Origin: an uncultured Crocinitomix sp.
GTDB lineage: Bacteria > Bacteroidota > Bacteroidia > Flavobacteriales_D > Crocinitomicaceae
Reading direction: 5' to 3'
Length of the DNA stretch: 64,000 bases
Assembly: GCA_905478225.1 (NCBI GenBank)
Contig: CAJQHR010000004.1
Location: forward strand, 91,369-155,368
The position numbers were made by a program, and so were the translations under genes. Below are positions 9,641-19,208 of the stretch, piece after piece. The stretch's first letter is position 1; each line of letters opens with the position of its first letter. The notes beneath the pieces are model-generated. The model ran no database searches. It was not told the DNA's origin and saw nothing but the letters and a program-made list of their open reading frames with translations.

Positions 9641-10708
9641 ATGCGAATTTTAAGCTTTCTCTTTATCCTTTCAGTGTCGATTACAGCATGTAAAAAGCCG
9701 CCTGCACCTGAATTTGATCGCAGTGCGTTGCTCACCAATATGGCAGATGTGAAAATTAAACCAGCCCTGCTAGAATTCAGCGCACGTCTATCAAGCTTAT
9801 CTGCTGCCGAGACCGAATTTGAAAGCGCAACGAGTTTTGAAAATTTAAGTGGCTTGAGAAACGCCTTCAAACATGCCTATGCCCAATTACAGCGCATTAA
9901 AATGTATGATTTTGGACCTGTAGCAATTCATGGTATTAAGGCGAGTATGAATACCTACCCTACTGATTCCGCTAAAATCAATGCAAATATAGCAAGTGGG
10001 TCTTATACATTAGGTTCTGTTTCTAATGTTGATGCAATCGGCTTTCCTGCATTGGATTATTTGCTTTTCTTCGGGAGTGATATAGATGTCTTAAATCGGT
10101 TTACAGTTGACCCTGACGCCGAGAATACCATGACCTATTTAGGGGCATTAATCGCTAAAATGAATTTGGATTTAGCGCCTGTAACTTCCGAATGGAATAC
10201 GAGTTACACCTCTATTTTCAAGGAAGCAGACGGGACAGATATTGGCTCATCCATCAGTCTTTTATATAACGAATTTGTAAAAGATCTAGAATTATTGAAA
10301 AATGCAAAAATTGGTATTCCGGCAGGTTTCTTTAGTGGTGGAGAAACATTTGTTAACTATGTTGAGGCCTACTATTCTACAGAATCAAAAGCACTTGCTT
10401 TAGACAATATCGTCGCCTTAAAAGAAGTGTTTACAGGAGGAGACGGCATTGGATTTGATGATTATATGGACTTTGTTGATGAATCAGAAGACCTGCCCCT
10501 ATCCGCAAGTGAAATAACAGCACAATTTGATCTTTGCTTCACAAAAATTAATGCGCTTGGCGATCCTTTAAGTTCGGATATCCCGATTAATTATGCCGGA
10601 TTTAATGAAGCATTTCAAGAGATAAAAAAATTAGTGGCTTATGCCAAAACCGATATTCCAAATGCATTAGGTGTTTTAATTACATTTTCTGATACAGACG
10701 GAGATTAA
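9641..10708 (+). CDS. Imelysin-like lipoprotein (IrpA/EfeO-related family)
   Basis: Lipoprotein of 355 aa with lipobox SITAC (Cys17). The helical body matches the imelysin/M75 family: an early RNAFKHAYAQLQRIKMYDFGP segment and a later GFPALDYLLFFG segment. Classical members carry GxHxxE in that later position, but here it reads GFPALD, so both His and Glu are replaced and canonical metal ligation or peptidase activity is doubtful. Members of the family bind metal in periplasmic or outer-membrane iron uptake. It lies between the DUF4856 lipoprotein and a FecA-like receptor, all on one transcript, which supports a role in metal capture. Intact length. Confidence 0.8.
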   Translation: MRILSFLFILSVSITACKKPPAPEFDRSALLTNMADVKIKPALLEFSARLSSLSAAETEFESATSFENLSGLRNAFKHAYAQLQRIKMYDFGPVAIHGIKASMNTYPTDSAKINANIASGSYTLGSVSNVDAIGFPALDYLLFFGSDIDVLNRFTVDPDAENTMTYLGALIAKMNLDLAPVTSEWNTSYTSIFKEADGTDIGSSISLLYNEFVKDLELLKNAKIGIPAGFFSGGETFVNYVEAYYSTESKALALDNIVALKEVFTGGDGIGFDDYMDFVDESEDLPLSASEITAQFDLCFTKINALGDPLSSDIPINYAGFNEAFQEIKKLVAYAKTDIPNALGVLITFSDTDGD

Positions 10709-10753
10709 ACAGTTAGTCCGCACCATGCGGATAAAATTTTAGCTTACGGATAA

Positions 10754-13165
10754 ATGAAGTGGATCGTTTTTTATAGTTTTTTACTCAGTCTAGGCTGTTC
10801 CTTTTCACAAGGGAATTTGTATGGGATTGTAAAGAATGAATTAAATGAATCGCTCCCATTTGCAGGAGTTCACATTAGCTACAGTCAATCCAATGAAGTA
10901 CATCACCTATTTGCAGATGAGTTTGGTCGGTTTGGGTTAGAGAACCTTCCGCTTGGTTTGTATGAGATTAAAACTACCTGCATTTATCATGAGACTCAAG
11001 TTCAAGTTATTTCCATAAAATCGGGTAATAATAATATGGTGATGACATTGACGGACACTTCTGAAATCTTAGATGCCGTGAATATATATTATGATTCGCA
11101 TTTTGCCACCCGAAAAATGGGGACTGTAGAAGGCATGTATCTAACAAATGGAATCAAAACCCATCATATTGATCCGAAAAGAATAGATGCCAATAAAGCC
11201 ATTGACAATGCACGCGAGCTTTATGCTAAAGTTCCTGGTCTTAACATTTGGGAATCTGACGCAGGTGGATTACAATTAGGAATTGGTGCACGTGGATTGA
11301 GCCCTAGCAGAACTGCACATTTCAATACACGGCAAAATGGTTACGACATTAGCGCAGATGCTTTAGGATATCCTGAAACCTATTATACTCCCCCTTCAGA
11401 GGCTTTAGCGTCCATACAACTAATTAGAGGCGCTGCATCTTTACAATTTGGACCTCAATTTGGGGGAATGATCAATTTCAAAATAAAGGAGCCTTCTGCG
11501 AATCCTTTTAATTATGAAGGAACACATACTTATGGCGCCTACAACTTATTCAACACTTTCAATTTAGTTTCTGGAACGATTAAGAAACGTTTTAGCTACT
11601 TGGCCTATTTCCAAAATAAACGTGGTGACGGTTGGCGAACAAATTCTGGATTTAATCAGCAAAATGCCTTTGCACAGCTAAAATACCACATTACAGAACG
11701 CATGTTTATTAGTGTTGAACAAACACATATGCGTTATTTAGCACAACAAGCCGGTGGATTAACAGACGGCATGTTCAATCAAGACCCGAGACAGTCCATC
11801 CGTGACAGAAATTGGTTTGCCGTAAATTGGAACATTACAGCAGCCCATTACAGTTGGGAAATTAACCGCCGCACAACAATTGATATTAAGGGATTTAAAG
11901 TAAATGCCCAACGTGATGCGCTTGGCAACCTTGAAAAAATTAGTCGCGCGGATGACGGACAGGAACGGCAATTAATTCATGGCGATTTTAATAATATTGG
12001 CGGCGAATTGCGTTTGTTAAAGCGGTACCCTATTGGTAAAAAAATGATGGGCATAACCGCTGCAGGTGTTCGTTATTACAAAGGGAACACTATTAGTCAG
12101 CAGGGTTTAGCAAGCGCGAATAGTGATGCCGACTTTACATTTTTAAATCCCAATTCATTAGAAGGCTCCGATTATACATTCCCTTCGCAAAATATTGCTG
12201 GCTTTTTTGAAAATATATTACGTCTCAACAAAAAAATCTCCATTTCTGCGGGGGTGCGATTTGAACATATTAATACGGCAGCAGCAGGCTCTTATCGCGA
12301 ACAAATATTTCATCCACTCACAAATGAGCTCATATTTGACAACACCTACACAGAAGATAAAAGCAATATTCGAAATATATTTCTTGGCGGAATCGGATTT
12401 TCTTATCGTCCACAAAAAAAGACAGAGGTATATGGAAATATTGCGCAAAACTACCGAGGAATTAACTTTTCAGACATTCGAATTGTAAATCCAAACCAAA
12501 TGGTTGACCCAACAATTCAAGATGAACGTGGATTTAACGCAGATCTTGGAATTAGAGGGGAACGAAAAAAAGGAATTTTTGACGCCAGTGCATTTTTCAT
12601 GTATTACGATAATAAAATTGGGGTCATTAGTCAAAAGTTGGATGACTATGAATTTGTTCGATTAAGAACAAACATTGGCCGAGCATATAGCACAGGAGTT
12701 GAATTATTTGCTGAATACAACTTTACTAAAACCGATACGAGTTCTAGTTTTTTCACTGCTTTTGGAAACTTCTCGGCGGTTTATTCCAAATACGGAAAAT
12801 ATGAAGAGTCCGTCTTAAGTCAAAATTGGGTAGAACTTGTACCTCCACTTTCAGGAAAAATTGGTCTCAAATACACACACGGAAAATGGGCGGAATCACT
12901 TTTAGGCACTTATGTTCACAAGCATTTTTCTGACGGAACTAACGCCGTGAGCGACCCCAATGCCATTGCTGGAATCATCCCTTCTTATTGCGTGCTTGAT
13001 TTAAATGGAACCTATACAGCAAATGAGTTTATTCGAATTAAGGCGGGTGTGAACAACCTCACGAATAACAAATACTTTACTCGTCGTGCAACTGCTTACC
13101 CTGGCCCAGGTATTATCCCTTCTGATGGAATCAGTTTCTATGTCAGTCTTGGATTAAATTTCTAA
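10754..13165 (+). CDS. FecA-like TonB-dependent outer-membrane receptor
   Basis: Outer-membrane transporter of 803 aa. The signal peptide (ending near CSFSQG) is followed by a carboxypeptidase-regulatory-like beta-sandwich (about 20-100), then a plug domain with IGARGLSPSRTAHFNTRQNG and SIQLIRGAASLQFGPQFGG, and a 22-strand barrel ending in the aromatic terminus ISFYVSLGLNF. The plug sequence resembles Fe(III)-dicitrate receptors (FecA) closely. It would import a metal chelate using TonB/ExbBD energy. No FecI/FecR sigma system is adjacent; regulation probably acts at the operon promoter near 8.4 kb. Ferric citrate as substrate is a family-based guess. Confidence 0.88.
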   Translation: MKWIVFYSFLLSLGCSFSQGNLYGIVKNELNESLPFAGVHISYSQSNEVHHLFADEFGRFGLENLPLGLYEIKTTCIYHETQVQVISIKSGNNNMVMTLTDTSEILDAVNIYYDSHFATRKMGTVEGMYLTNGIKTHHIDPKRIDANKAIDNARELYAKVPGLNIWESDAGGLQLGIGARGLSPSRTAHFNTRQNGYDISADALGYPETYYTPPSEALASIQLIRGAASLQFGPQFGGMINFKIKEPSANPFNYEGTHTYGAYNLFNTFNLVSGTIKKRFSYLAYFQNKRGDGWRTNSGFNQQNAFAQLKYHITERMFISVEQTHMRYLAQQAGGLTDGMFNQDPRQSIRDRNWFAVNWNITAAHYSWEINRRTTIDIKGFKVNAQRDALGNLEKISRADDGQERQLIHGDFNNIGGELRLLKRYPIGKKMMGITAAGVRYYKGNTISQQGLASANSDADFTFLNPNSLEGSDYTFPSQNIAGFFENILRLNKKISISAGVRFEHINTAAAGSYREQIFHPLTNELIFDNTYTEDKSNIRNIFLGGIGFSYRPQKKTEVYGNIAQNYRGINFSDIRIVNPNQMVDPTIQDERGFNADLGIRGERKKGIFDASAFFMYYDNKIGVISQKLDDYEFVRLRTNIGRAYSTGVELFAEYNFTKTDTSSSFFTAFGNFSAVYSKYGKYEESVLSQNWVELVPPLSGKIGLKYTHGKWAESLLGTYVHKHFSDGTNAVSDPNAIAGIIPSYCVLDLNGTYTANEFIRIKAGVNNLTNNKYFTRRATAYPGPGIIPSDGISFYVSLGLNF

Positions 13166-13198
13166 TCCGTTCAAAAAATTAACACTATTTAATAGATA

Positions 13199-13233
13199 TT
13201 TGGCTGAATACCTAACAAGGTCAGTTAACTTTG
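13199..13233 (+). promoter_or_regulatory. Promoter for alpha/beta hydrolase gene
   Basis: TTTG at 13199-13202, a 23-base spacer, and TAACTTTG at 13226-13233, a full -7 match. The transcription start would fall about 13 bases before the TTG start codon, which supports that start. Confidence 0.55.
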
Positions 13234-13252
13234 TGGCTTAAATTTCAATGTT

Positions 13253-14044
13253 TTGAAAATACTAAGTTTCATTATTATTTCCGCCTTTATTTCAAGTTGT
13301 GCATTCAATGGTATGTTTTACCAACCAAACGTAGATACGGTAAGCACTCCACCTGACGCCGTAAGCCATTATATTACTTATGGTGAAGCAGATTCAATAC
13401 ATACACTCTTTTACGCTAAAAAAGATCCAATTGCATCCTTATTTATCTTACACGGCAATGCTGGAAACCTGACGTCGTGGAGCGAAGTCGCCGATCTTTA
13501 CAATCAAGCAAATTACCAAGTTTTCATTATTGATTACCCGGGATTTGGAAATTCATCAGGCAAACCAAAACACAAAGCCGTTTATGAATCAACGCAATTA
13601 GCTGTAGAACATTTTAAAAACTTGCCTGGCGTGAACGACAGTAGAAAGCTATTGATGGGATTTTCACTTGGGGGCAACTTGGCGGTTAAGGTAGGTTATG
13701 ATAATCCAAATGTGTTTGATGCTATGCTAATTGAAGGTGCTTTTGAAAGTCATAAAACAATTGCGATTGATCACGTAACTAGACCATTGAAATTTGCACC
13801 AGCATTATTGGTGAAGGATGCCGTAAAAGGAAAAAAATTAATTGCAAGTTGGAACAAACCTTTACTCGTAATTCATAGCACGCAAGATGCCGTTTGTGAT
13901 TACAAAATGGGCAAAACTTTGTTTAATAACGCCATTGGAACTGCACAAAAAGAACTTTGGACTATTAAAGGACCACACCTCGCAGGTTTAGGTCTAAACT
14001 TTGATAAATATCTTGAAAAGGTTAAAAAGTTAGTTTCGGACTAA
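13253..14044 (+). CDS. Alpha/beta-hydrolase lipoprotein
   Basis: Hydrolase of 263 aa. The start is TTG at 13253; a nearby ATG at 13248 is out of frame, and TTG gives a clean lipoprotein signal (FIIISAFISSCAF, Cys16). The fold is evident from the oxyanion-hole LHGNAGN, the nucleophile elbow MGFSLGGN (Ser), the Asp in VIHSTQDAVCD and the His near KGPHLAG. This resembles the BEM46/FrsA-like serine hydrolases that cleave esters or peptides. The substrate is unknown. It is monocistronic with its own promoter and faces a convergent secreted phosphatase-family gene. Confidence 0.8.
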   Translation: MKILSFIIISAFISSCAFNGMFYQPNVDTVSTPPDAVSHYITYGEADSIHTLFYAKKDPIASLFILHGNAGNLTSWSEVADLYNQANYQVFIIDYPGFGNSSGKPKHKAVYESTQLAVEHFKNLPGVNDSRKLLMGFSLGGNLAVKVGYDNPNVFDAMLIEGAFESHKTIAIDHVTRPLKFAPALLVKDAVKGKKLIASWNKPLLVIHSTQDAVCDYKMGKTLFNNAIGTAQKELWTIKGPHLAGLGLNFDKYLEKVKKLVSD

Positions 14045-14110
14045 GAAGAAATAAGATGTAAGATTTAAGCCATAACACCATACACTTAAAACTAAAAACT
14101 ATTGCCTAAC

Positions 14111-15331
14111 CTAAGGTTTGACAAATCGAAAAGCAGAAACATGTCCTTCCATCTTCAGAATATAAGACCCACTAACTAAAGCTCGAGTATCAACCAAAGT
14201 GGTATTAGCATCTCCAGCAATACTATCCATAAGCTGTCCTGTTGTTGAATAAATTAAAAATTTCGTTTGTTCGCCATCCGTTAAATTCAGATCTGAAATT
14301 TCAATTTGATCCAAATTAGTGTCGTAAAAAGCATTAAAACTTCCTAATAATTCTTCCGCCACTCCAACGCCTTCCTTTCGTACTTCAATTTCTAGATAAA
14401 CAGGTAAATGATCTGACATGTGGTACAATGCAGAAATGATATCACTCGGTTCGCTTATGTTGACTGGCGAATCAATCAAAGCATTATTATAATGCAGTCC
14501 ATCTTGCCCAATTGCGCGATAAGAATCATCAATATAAATGGCATCATTGCTATAGTTTTTTAAATCTTCTCCTACAAAAATAAAATCAAACCGATCATCC
14601 ATTCCACCAAACGCTCCACTGTTAATGGAAACAGTTCGAGTACTTTGAGTATGCAAATAAGCAAAACCCGCATCAGCATGCCAATGTCCTGGTAAAGTTA
14701 TGGGATCTTTAATGATTACATCACCGCCAGTTAAAAGTGTATTCCATGCCGGTTCAGTATCACTGCCATAAAAATTAAAATCTCCGCCAATAATGATATT
14801 TTCAGCACTTGGACGGGTATCTAAATAGTTTTTAAGCGCCGTAATTTCAGTATTCCGTTGATCTTCAAATCCCATTGATGCCTTTAAATGACAGACGTAG
14901 ATGTAGAAAAAAGTCGTATCTAAGGTAGTAGCAATATCAATGTTATTATAGTATAAAACGTATTCGTTGATGTCTCTCAATACGGTGCTAATTTCGTTTT
15001 GCTCGGCTAATCTCAACTTATCAGAATTGAAATAAAGTTGGTTCTGTGTATCTGGCCCTGAAACATAATCCGACATATCATAAGAACTCACCCCGTCCTC
15101 GTTTAGAGCATTGAATAAAATATCGTTTCCGCCTGCTCCACTGGTTAATTCGCAAACCATAAATATATCTGGCCGAACATAAGAAAGAATCTTTTTTAAT
15201 GTATCTATTCGCTCTGGCGAAATCACTGGGAATTTGAGCAAGTTATAGGACATAACCTTCAGCGTATCTCGCTCTTGCGAGTGAACATTTATACCAATCA
15301 GAACAATGAAAAAGAGTAGAGATAATTTCAT
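14111..15331 (-). CDS. Secreted endonuclease/exonuclease/phosphatase protein with T9SS domain
   Basis: Exported protein of 406 aa with signal peptide to about NVHSQ. The EEP core has MSYNLLKFP (Asn of motif I), MVCELTSG (Glu), IIGGDFNFYGSD (Asp/Asn pair) and SDHLPVYLEIEV (Asp-His), all the expected metal-dependent catalytic elements. Family members are nucleases, sphingomyelinases or inositol phosphatases. After about residue 335 a type A T9SS C-terminal domain ends in SGSYILKMEGHVSAFRFVKP, so the protein should be secreted through the type IX system and surface-attached. The substrate is not predictable. It is a single gene, convergent with the alpha/beta hydrolase. Confidence 0.85.
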   Translation of the reverse strand: MKLSLLFFIVLIGINVHSQERDTLKVMSYNLLKFPVISPERIDTLKKILSYVRPDIFMVCELTSGAGGNDILFNALNEDGVSSYDMSDYVSGPDTQNQLYFNSDKLRLAEQNEISTVLRDINEYVLYYNNIDIATTLDTTFFYIYVCHLKASMGFEDQRNTEITALKNYLDTRPSAENIIIGGDFNFYGSDTEPAWNTLLTGGDVIIKDPITLPGHWHADAGFAYLHTQSTRTVSINSGAFGGMDDRFDFIFVGEDLKNYSNDAIYIDDSYRAIGQDGLHYNNALIDSPVNISEPSDIISALYHMSDHLPVYLEIEVRKEGVGVAEELLGSFNAFYDTNLDQIEISDLNLTDGEQTKFLIYSTTGQLMDSIAGDANTTLVDTRALVSGSYILKMEGHVSAFRFVKP

Positions 15332-15612
15332 AAGTTATATTAAATTGAATCGCATGAACCAAAGGCGGAGCAAAATGAATTCAATTGAGAATTAAATTAA
15401 CGCTAAAGACCAAGTAAATAGTAAATCCCTCAGGAGCAATAATCAAAATTACAATCAATAAGTCAGATAAACAAACCTTAGGATAAATTAAAGTATGAAT
15501 GTTAATAAGAACTCGGCTTTACAAAATAAAATCGGCTATTTCTGAATATCTTTGACACCGAAGGTTAGAACCGACATACATGTTGAGGTTCTCATCAAAT
15601 AAACATTAGATT
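15332..15612. other. Intergenic region between divergent genes
   Basis: 281 bases, AT-rich. It holds the TATCTTTG -7 element for the oxidoreductase gene at 15547-15554. I see no RNA gene, repeat or ORF in it, and no convincing promoter for the minus-strand nuclease gene. Confidence 0.5.
15547..15554 (+). promoter_or_regulatory. -7 element upstream of Gfo/Idh/MocA gene
   Basis: TATCTTTG is a full TAnnTTTG match about 60 bases before the ATG at 15613. No clear TTG sits at the right distance upstream, so confidence is moderate. Confidence 0.4.
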
Positions 15613-16611
15613 ATGCTAAAAATTGGTCTTTTTGGATTAGGACATTTAGGGAAAATTCACGCAAAACTAATTCTTGAATTGAGTGATGTGTATGCATTTG
15701 TAGGCTTTTATGACCCAAATGATGAAAATGCAGCGTTTGCTACAAAAGAAATGGGACTAAAGCGCTATACTGTCATTAGTCACTTAATTGATGCTGTAGA
15801 TGCAATAGATATTGTTACACCAACCGTTTCACATTTTGACATTGCTTCCGTTGCCATTCGAAATTCGAAACATGTTTTTATAGAAAAACCGGTAACACAG
15901 ACCAATGAAGAAGCCAAGAAGTTACGATTATTAGCCCAAGAAGCCGAAGTCAAAGTGCAAGTTGGACATGTAGAGCGATTTAATCCCGCATTTAAAAACG
16001 CATTGCCATATATCAATAACCCTATGTTTATTGAGACGCACCGCCTTGCACAATACAACCCAAGAGGAACAGATGTTCCAGTGGTGCTTGATTTAATGAT
16101 TCATGATTTAGACATTATTTTAAGTTCAGTAAAATCAACAGTGCGCCGAATTAGTGCTTCAGGCGTTGCTGTAGTTAGCGAAACACCTGACATTACGAAC
16201 GCCCGTTTAGAATTTGATAACGGCTGCGTTGCCAACCTCACTGCTTCTAGAATTTCCTTGAAAAACATGCGTAAATCGCGCTTTTTTCAAAAGGATGCCT
16301 ACATCTCAATTGACTTTTTAAGCAAAGAGGCAGAAATCGTTAAAATGACCACACTCGAAACCGAGCCTGATCCGTTTGATATCGTATTTGATCTTGGAGA
16401 AGGAAAAGCGAAGAAAAAAATCGAAATTTTTAAACCGGATGTTAAGGCGTCAAATGCCATCAAAGAAGAGCTTGAAACCTTTGCTCAATCCATTGAAAAT
16501 GATACTGTTCCAATTGTCTCTATAGAGGATGGTGAGTACGCTTTAAACGTTGCTTTACAGATCATGGAGAAATTAAAATTAAACGGAAACTTGATTAAGG
16601 AAAATATTTAA
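15613..16611 (+). CDS. Gfo/Idh/MocA-family NAD(P)-dependent oxidoreductase
   Basis: Cytoplasmic oxidoreductase of 332 aa. The N-terminal Rossmann fold reads IGLFGLGHLGKIHAKL (GxGxxG), and the family signature FIEKPVT follows at about residues 94-100 (catalytic Lys of the EKP motif). VGHVERFNPAF belongs to the conserved substrate region. Members oxidise or reduce sugars and nucleotide sugars using NAD(P). Downstream lie a small lipoprotein and a polyprenyl-phosphate sugar transferase, so a role in making a surface sugar is plausible but not shown. Same-strand spacing (38 bases to the lipoprotein) fits an operon. Confidence 0.85.
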   Translation: MLKIGLFGLGHLGKIHAKLILELSDVYAFVGFYDPNDENAAFATKEMGLKRYTVISHLIDAVDAIDIVTPTVSHFDIASVAIRNSKHVFIEKPVTQTNEEAKKLRLLAQEAEVKVQVGHVERFNPAFKNALPYINNPMFIETHRLAQYNPRGTDVPVVLDLMIHDLDIILSSVKSTVRRISASGVAVVSETPDITNARLEFDNGCVANLTASRISLKNMRKSRFFQKDAYISIDFLSKEAEIVKMTTLETEPDPFDIVFDLGEGKAKKKIEIFKPDVKASNAIKEELETFAQSIENDTVPIVSIEDGEYALNVALQIMEKLKLNGNLIKENI

Positions 16612-16649
16612 CGTTTTTTTGCGTTCTGAAAGAAACATAATTGAGCCAG

Positions 16650-17516
16650 ATGATAAAAAACCTACTTTTTATTTCTATTTTTTCCGGTTTATTAATTGGT
16701 TGTAAACAAGACGACATTACTCCTTCTTGGTTAGCTATTGAAGAATTTACTTTAACCTCGAATGAGGCTACCCAAGGAGCCAATTCTCAAGGGATATCAG
16801 ATGCTTGGATTTTTATGGATGGAACGGCACTCGGCGTATTCGAATTGCCCTGCAAACTTCCAGTGCTAGATGAAGGCACACATAATTTTATCATTTTCCC
16901 TGGAATCAAAAATAATGGCATTTCCAGCACACGAATTCGATACCCATTTTACAATTCATATCAAGTTGAGGCGAGCTTAGCGCTCAATGACACTTTGCAT
17001 CTTTCACCTAATACAACCTATAAAAGTGAAACTATATTTGCGTTTAATGAAGCTTTTGAGGAACCTGGAATTGGTTTTATAAAAGGACCAACTTCTGACA
17101 CTGACATGGTTTTTGTTGATGATCCAGCAATTGTCGAATACGGTGATGAATGCGGTGCCATTTTCTTGGCTGGAACAGATTCACTATATACAGGAAGCAC
17201 AACAAGCTTTATGTTACTTCCAAAAGGAGGAGCTGACGTTTACATGGAATTAGATTATAGAAATAACAACTCTTTAGCTATGGGAGTTATTGCACGATTT
17301 GCTGATGGCAGTGTTGACGAACATACTCCCTACATTATAATGAATGCTCAACCAGACGGTCAAGAGATTTGGAAAAAAATCTACATTGATTTGACAGAAG
17401 ATGTAAGTACAGAAATTGCTGCAGTGAGTTATGAAATATTTTTTCTAGCGGTGAGAGACGGAGAAATTGATGAAAGTCGTATTTATATCGATAATGTTAG
17501 AGTGGTACACTTTTAA
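16650..17516 (+). CDS. Hypothetical lipoprotein
   Basis: The ORF track starts at a TTG (16641), but the in-frame ATG at 16650 gives a standard lipoprotein signal (MIKNLLFISIFSGLLIGC, Cys18), so I prefer it. The mature 270 residues are rich in beta-strand patterns. Near the C-terminus EIWKKIYIDLTEDVS and ESRIYIDNVRVVHF resemble carbohydrate-binding jelly-roll folds. I do not recognise a named family. It is two bases upstream of the sugar transferase and downstream of an oxidoreductase, so it is likely co-expressed with glycan synthesis genes. Its role is unknown. Confidence 0.65.
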   Translation: MIKNLLFISIFSGLLIGCKQDDITPSWLAIEEFTLTSNEATQGANSQGISDAWIFMDGTALGVFELPCKLPVLDEGTHNFIIFPGIKNNGISSTRIRYPFYNSYQVEASLALNDTLHLSPNTTYKSETIFAFNEAFEEPGIGFIKGPTSDTDMVFVDDPAIVEYGDECGAIFLAGTDSLYTGSTTSFMLLPKGGADVYMELDYRNNNSLAMGVIARFADGSVDEHTPYIIMNAQPDGQEIWKKIYIDLTEDVSTEIAAVSYEIFFLAVRDGEIDESRIYIDNVRVVHF

Positions 17517-17518
17517 GA

Positions 17519-18919
17519 ATGACCGAAAAACAACGAACCATACTACTTGTTGTCTTTGATTTTTTAACTGCTACGATAACGTGGTTCTTATTTTATGTGT
17601 ATCGAATTACGGAGATTGAAAATGCCGAATTGACTTTTAAAGAAGGTTTTTTCAACGGAATTATTATCGTTCCATTATTCTGGATGTTCTTATACGCCTT
17701 GCAAGGTACTTACCACAATGTTTTAAGAAATTACCGCCTCAAAACAATCAAACATACCTTATTTGGAACTATTATTGGCGTTATCATTGTCTTTTTTGCT
17801 GTTTTGCTGAATGATTTTGAGCACTTATACCTCTATCAGCAGTATTATAAGCTGTTCTTTGTGCTATTCATCCTTCATTTTTCTATTACCCTACTCCCGC
17901 GGTTTATCATGACCACAATCCATGTTAAAAGCATTCATTCCGGTAAGTTTGGTTTTAAAACAATTATTATTGGTGGCAGCAGCAAAGCCGTGGAAATATT
18001 AAATGAAATTCGAGAACTTAAACCTGCATCAGGACATCATTTTGTGGGCTTTTTAAATATCAATGGAAATGATTATGATCTGAAAGAAAGTTTACCGCTG
18101 CTCGGACATTTGGATGAAGTTGAAACTATTCTTTCAGATGAAGCTATTGATGCAGTAATTATTGCCCTTGAAAGTACAGACCATGAGCGGTTGAAAGGAA
18201 TTATCACGCAATTATCAAGTTACAACATCCGCATTAGCATAATGCCTGATGCCTATGACATTCTTTCTGGTCAGGTGCACATGAATAGTATATTCGGTGC
18301 TTTATTACTGACTACGGATTCAAGCAATATGCCGGATTGGCAAATATCGACTAAACGCATATTTGACATTATGGCTTCTGCCATTGCGCTCGTCTTGTTA
18401 ATACCAATTTACATCATCTTAGCAATTTCGGTGAAAATGTCCTCTAAAGGTCCTATCTTTTTTACGCAAGAAAGGGTTGGTAAAAATCGGCAGCCTTTTA
18501 ACATCATTAAATTTAGAACCATGTATGTTGGTTCCGAAAAAGATGGTCCACAACTCTCGAGCAGTAATGATAATCGAATTACGAAAGTGGGTAAATTTCT
18601 TCGTAAAACTCGACTAGATGAATTTCCACAGTTTTGGAATGTTCTAATTGGTGACATGTCCTTAGTAGGCCCTAGACCGGAAAGACAACATTATATTGAT
18701 GAAATTTCGAAACATGATCCGCAATATTTGTATTTACATAAAGTAAGACCAGGTATTACCTCATGGGGGCAGGTAAAATTTGGCTATGCCGAAAACGTTG
18801 AACAAATGGTGCAACGTATGAAATATGATTTACTTTATATTCGGAATATGTCCATTGCACTTGATTTAAAAATCATGTTCTACACTGTTGCCATTATTTT
18901 TAAGGGCAAAGGAAAATAA
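17519..18919 (+). CDS. Polyprenyl-phosphate glycosyl-1-phosphate transferase (WcaJ/WbaP type)
   Basis: Membrane enzyme of 466 aa. Four N-terminal hydrophobic helices (1-130) are followed by a Rossmann-like CoA-binding-type domain (about 145-260, TIIIGGSSKAVEIL) and a C-terminal bacterial sugar transferase domain (270-466) with KRIFDIMAS, KFRTMYVGSE, LRKTRLDEFPQFWNVL and SLVGPRPER, the catalytic and phosphate-binding signature. It transfers a sugar-1-phosphate from UDP-sugar onto undecaprenyl phosphate, the first step of exopolysaccharide or O-antigen repeat synthesis. It overlaps nothing and follows a lipoprotein by two bases. The sugar (glucose or galactose are common) cannot be determined. 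Confidence 0.92.
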   Translation: MTEKQRTILLVVFDFLTATITWFLFYVYRITEIENAELTFKEGFFNGIIIVPLFWMFLYALQGTYHNVLRNYRLKTIKHTLFGTIIGVIIVFFAVLLNDFEHLYLYQQYYKLFFVLFILHFSITLLPRFIMTTIHVKSIHSGKFGFKTIIIGGSSKAVEILNEIRELKPASGHHFVGFLNINGNDYDLKESLPLLGHLDEVETILSDEAIDAVIIALESTDHERLKGIITQLSSYNIRISIMPDAYDILSGQVHMNSIFGALLLTTDSSNMPDWQISTKRIFDIMASAIALVLLIPIYIILAISVKMSSKGPIFFTQERVGKNRQPFNIIKFRTMYVGSEKDGPQLSSSNDNRITKVGKFLRKTRLDEFPQFWNVLIGDMSLVGPRPERQHYIDEISKHDPQYLYLHKVRPGITSWGQVKFGYAENVEQMVQRMKYDLLYIRNMSIALDLKIMFYTVAIIFKGKGK

Positions 18920-19007
18920 GATTTTGCTCATCCTTAGCGAAAAGCTATCCGTAATTGTTTTTAAATCCTTAAATTAATTGAATCAAAACCCGTTAATTTA
19001 TTATTCA

Positions 19008-19205
19008 ATGCCAAAACTCATTGTTAAACGATTATCCGAATTTCAGAATAGACTCCGTTCCATTCGCATAAAGGTTAATGGTGAAGAAGTGGGCACGATT
19101 AGTAATGGAGAATCATTAGAATTTGAATTGAATAGCGAGCGGAATGGTGTACAGGCAAAAATGAAGTTTTTGCATCTCCATTATAAAATGAACTTAAAAA
19201 GCTAA
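19008..19205 (+). CDS. Small hypothetical protein, PEGA-like
   Basis: The track begins at a TTG (18978), but the ATG at 19008 gives the more natural N-terminus MPKLIVKRLSEFQNRLRSIR. The 65-residue product has the pattern KVNGEEVGTISNGESLEFEL, a small all-beta repeat resembling PEGA-type or similar short domains in Bacteroidota proteins that often sit next to small membrane proteins. No signal peptide is present, so it is probably cytoplasmic. Function unknown. It is followed three bases later by a decayed exported-protein gene. Confidence 0.55.
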   Translation: MPKLIVKRLSEFQNRLRSIRIKVNGEEVGTISNGESLEFELNSERNGVQAKMKFLHLHYKMNLKS

Positions 19206-19208
19206 GCC

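Noticed and set aside
12195-12488. 97-codon ORF inside the TonB receptor gene
   Set aside because: Overlapping frame of a well-supported barrel gene, without protein-like features.
15332-15612. tRNA or riboswitch in the intergenic gap
   Set aside because: No cloverleaf, GTTCRA box or conserved aptamer-like structure could be found.
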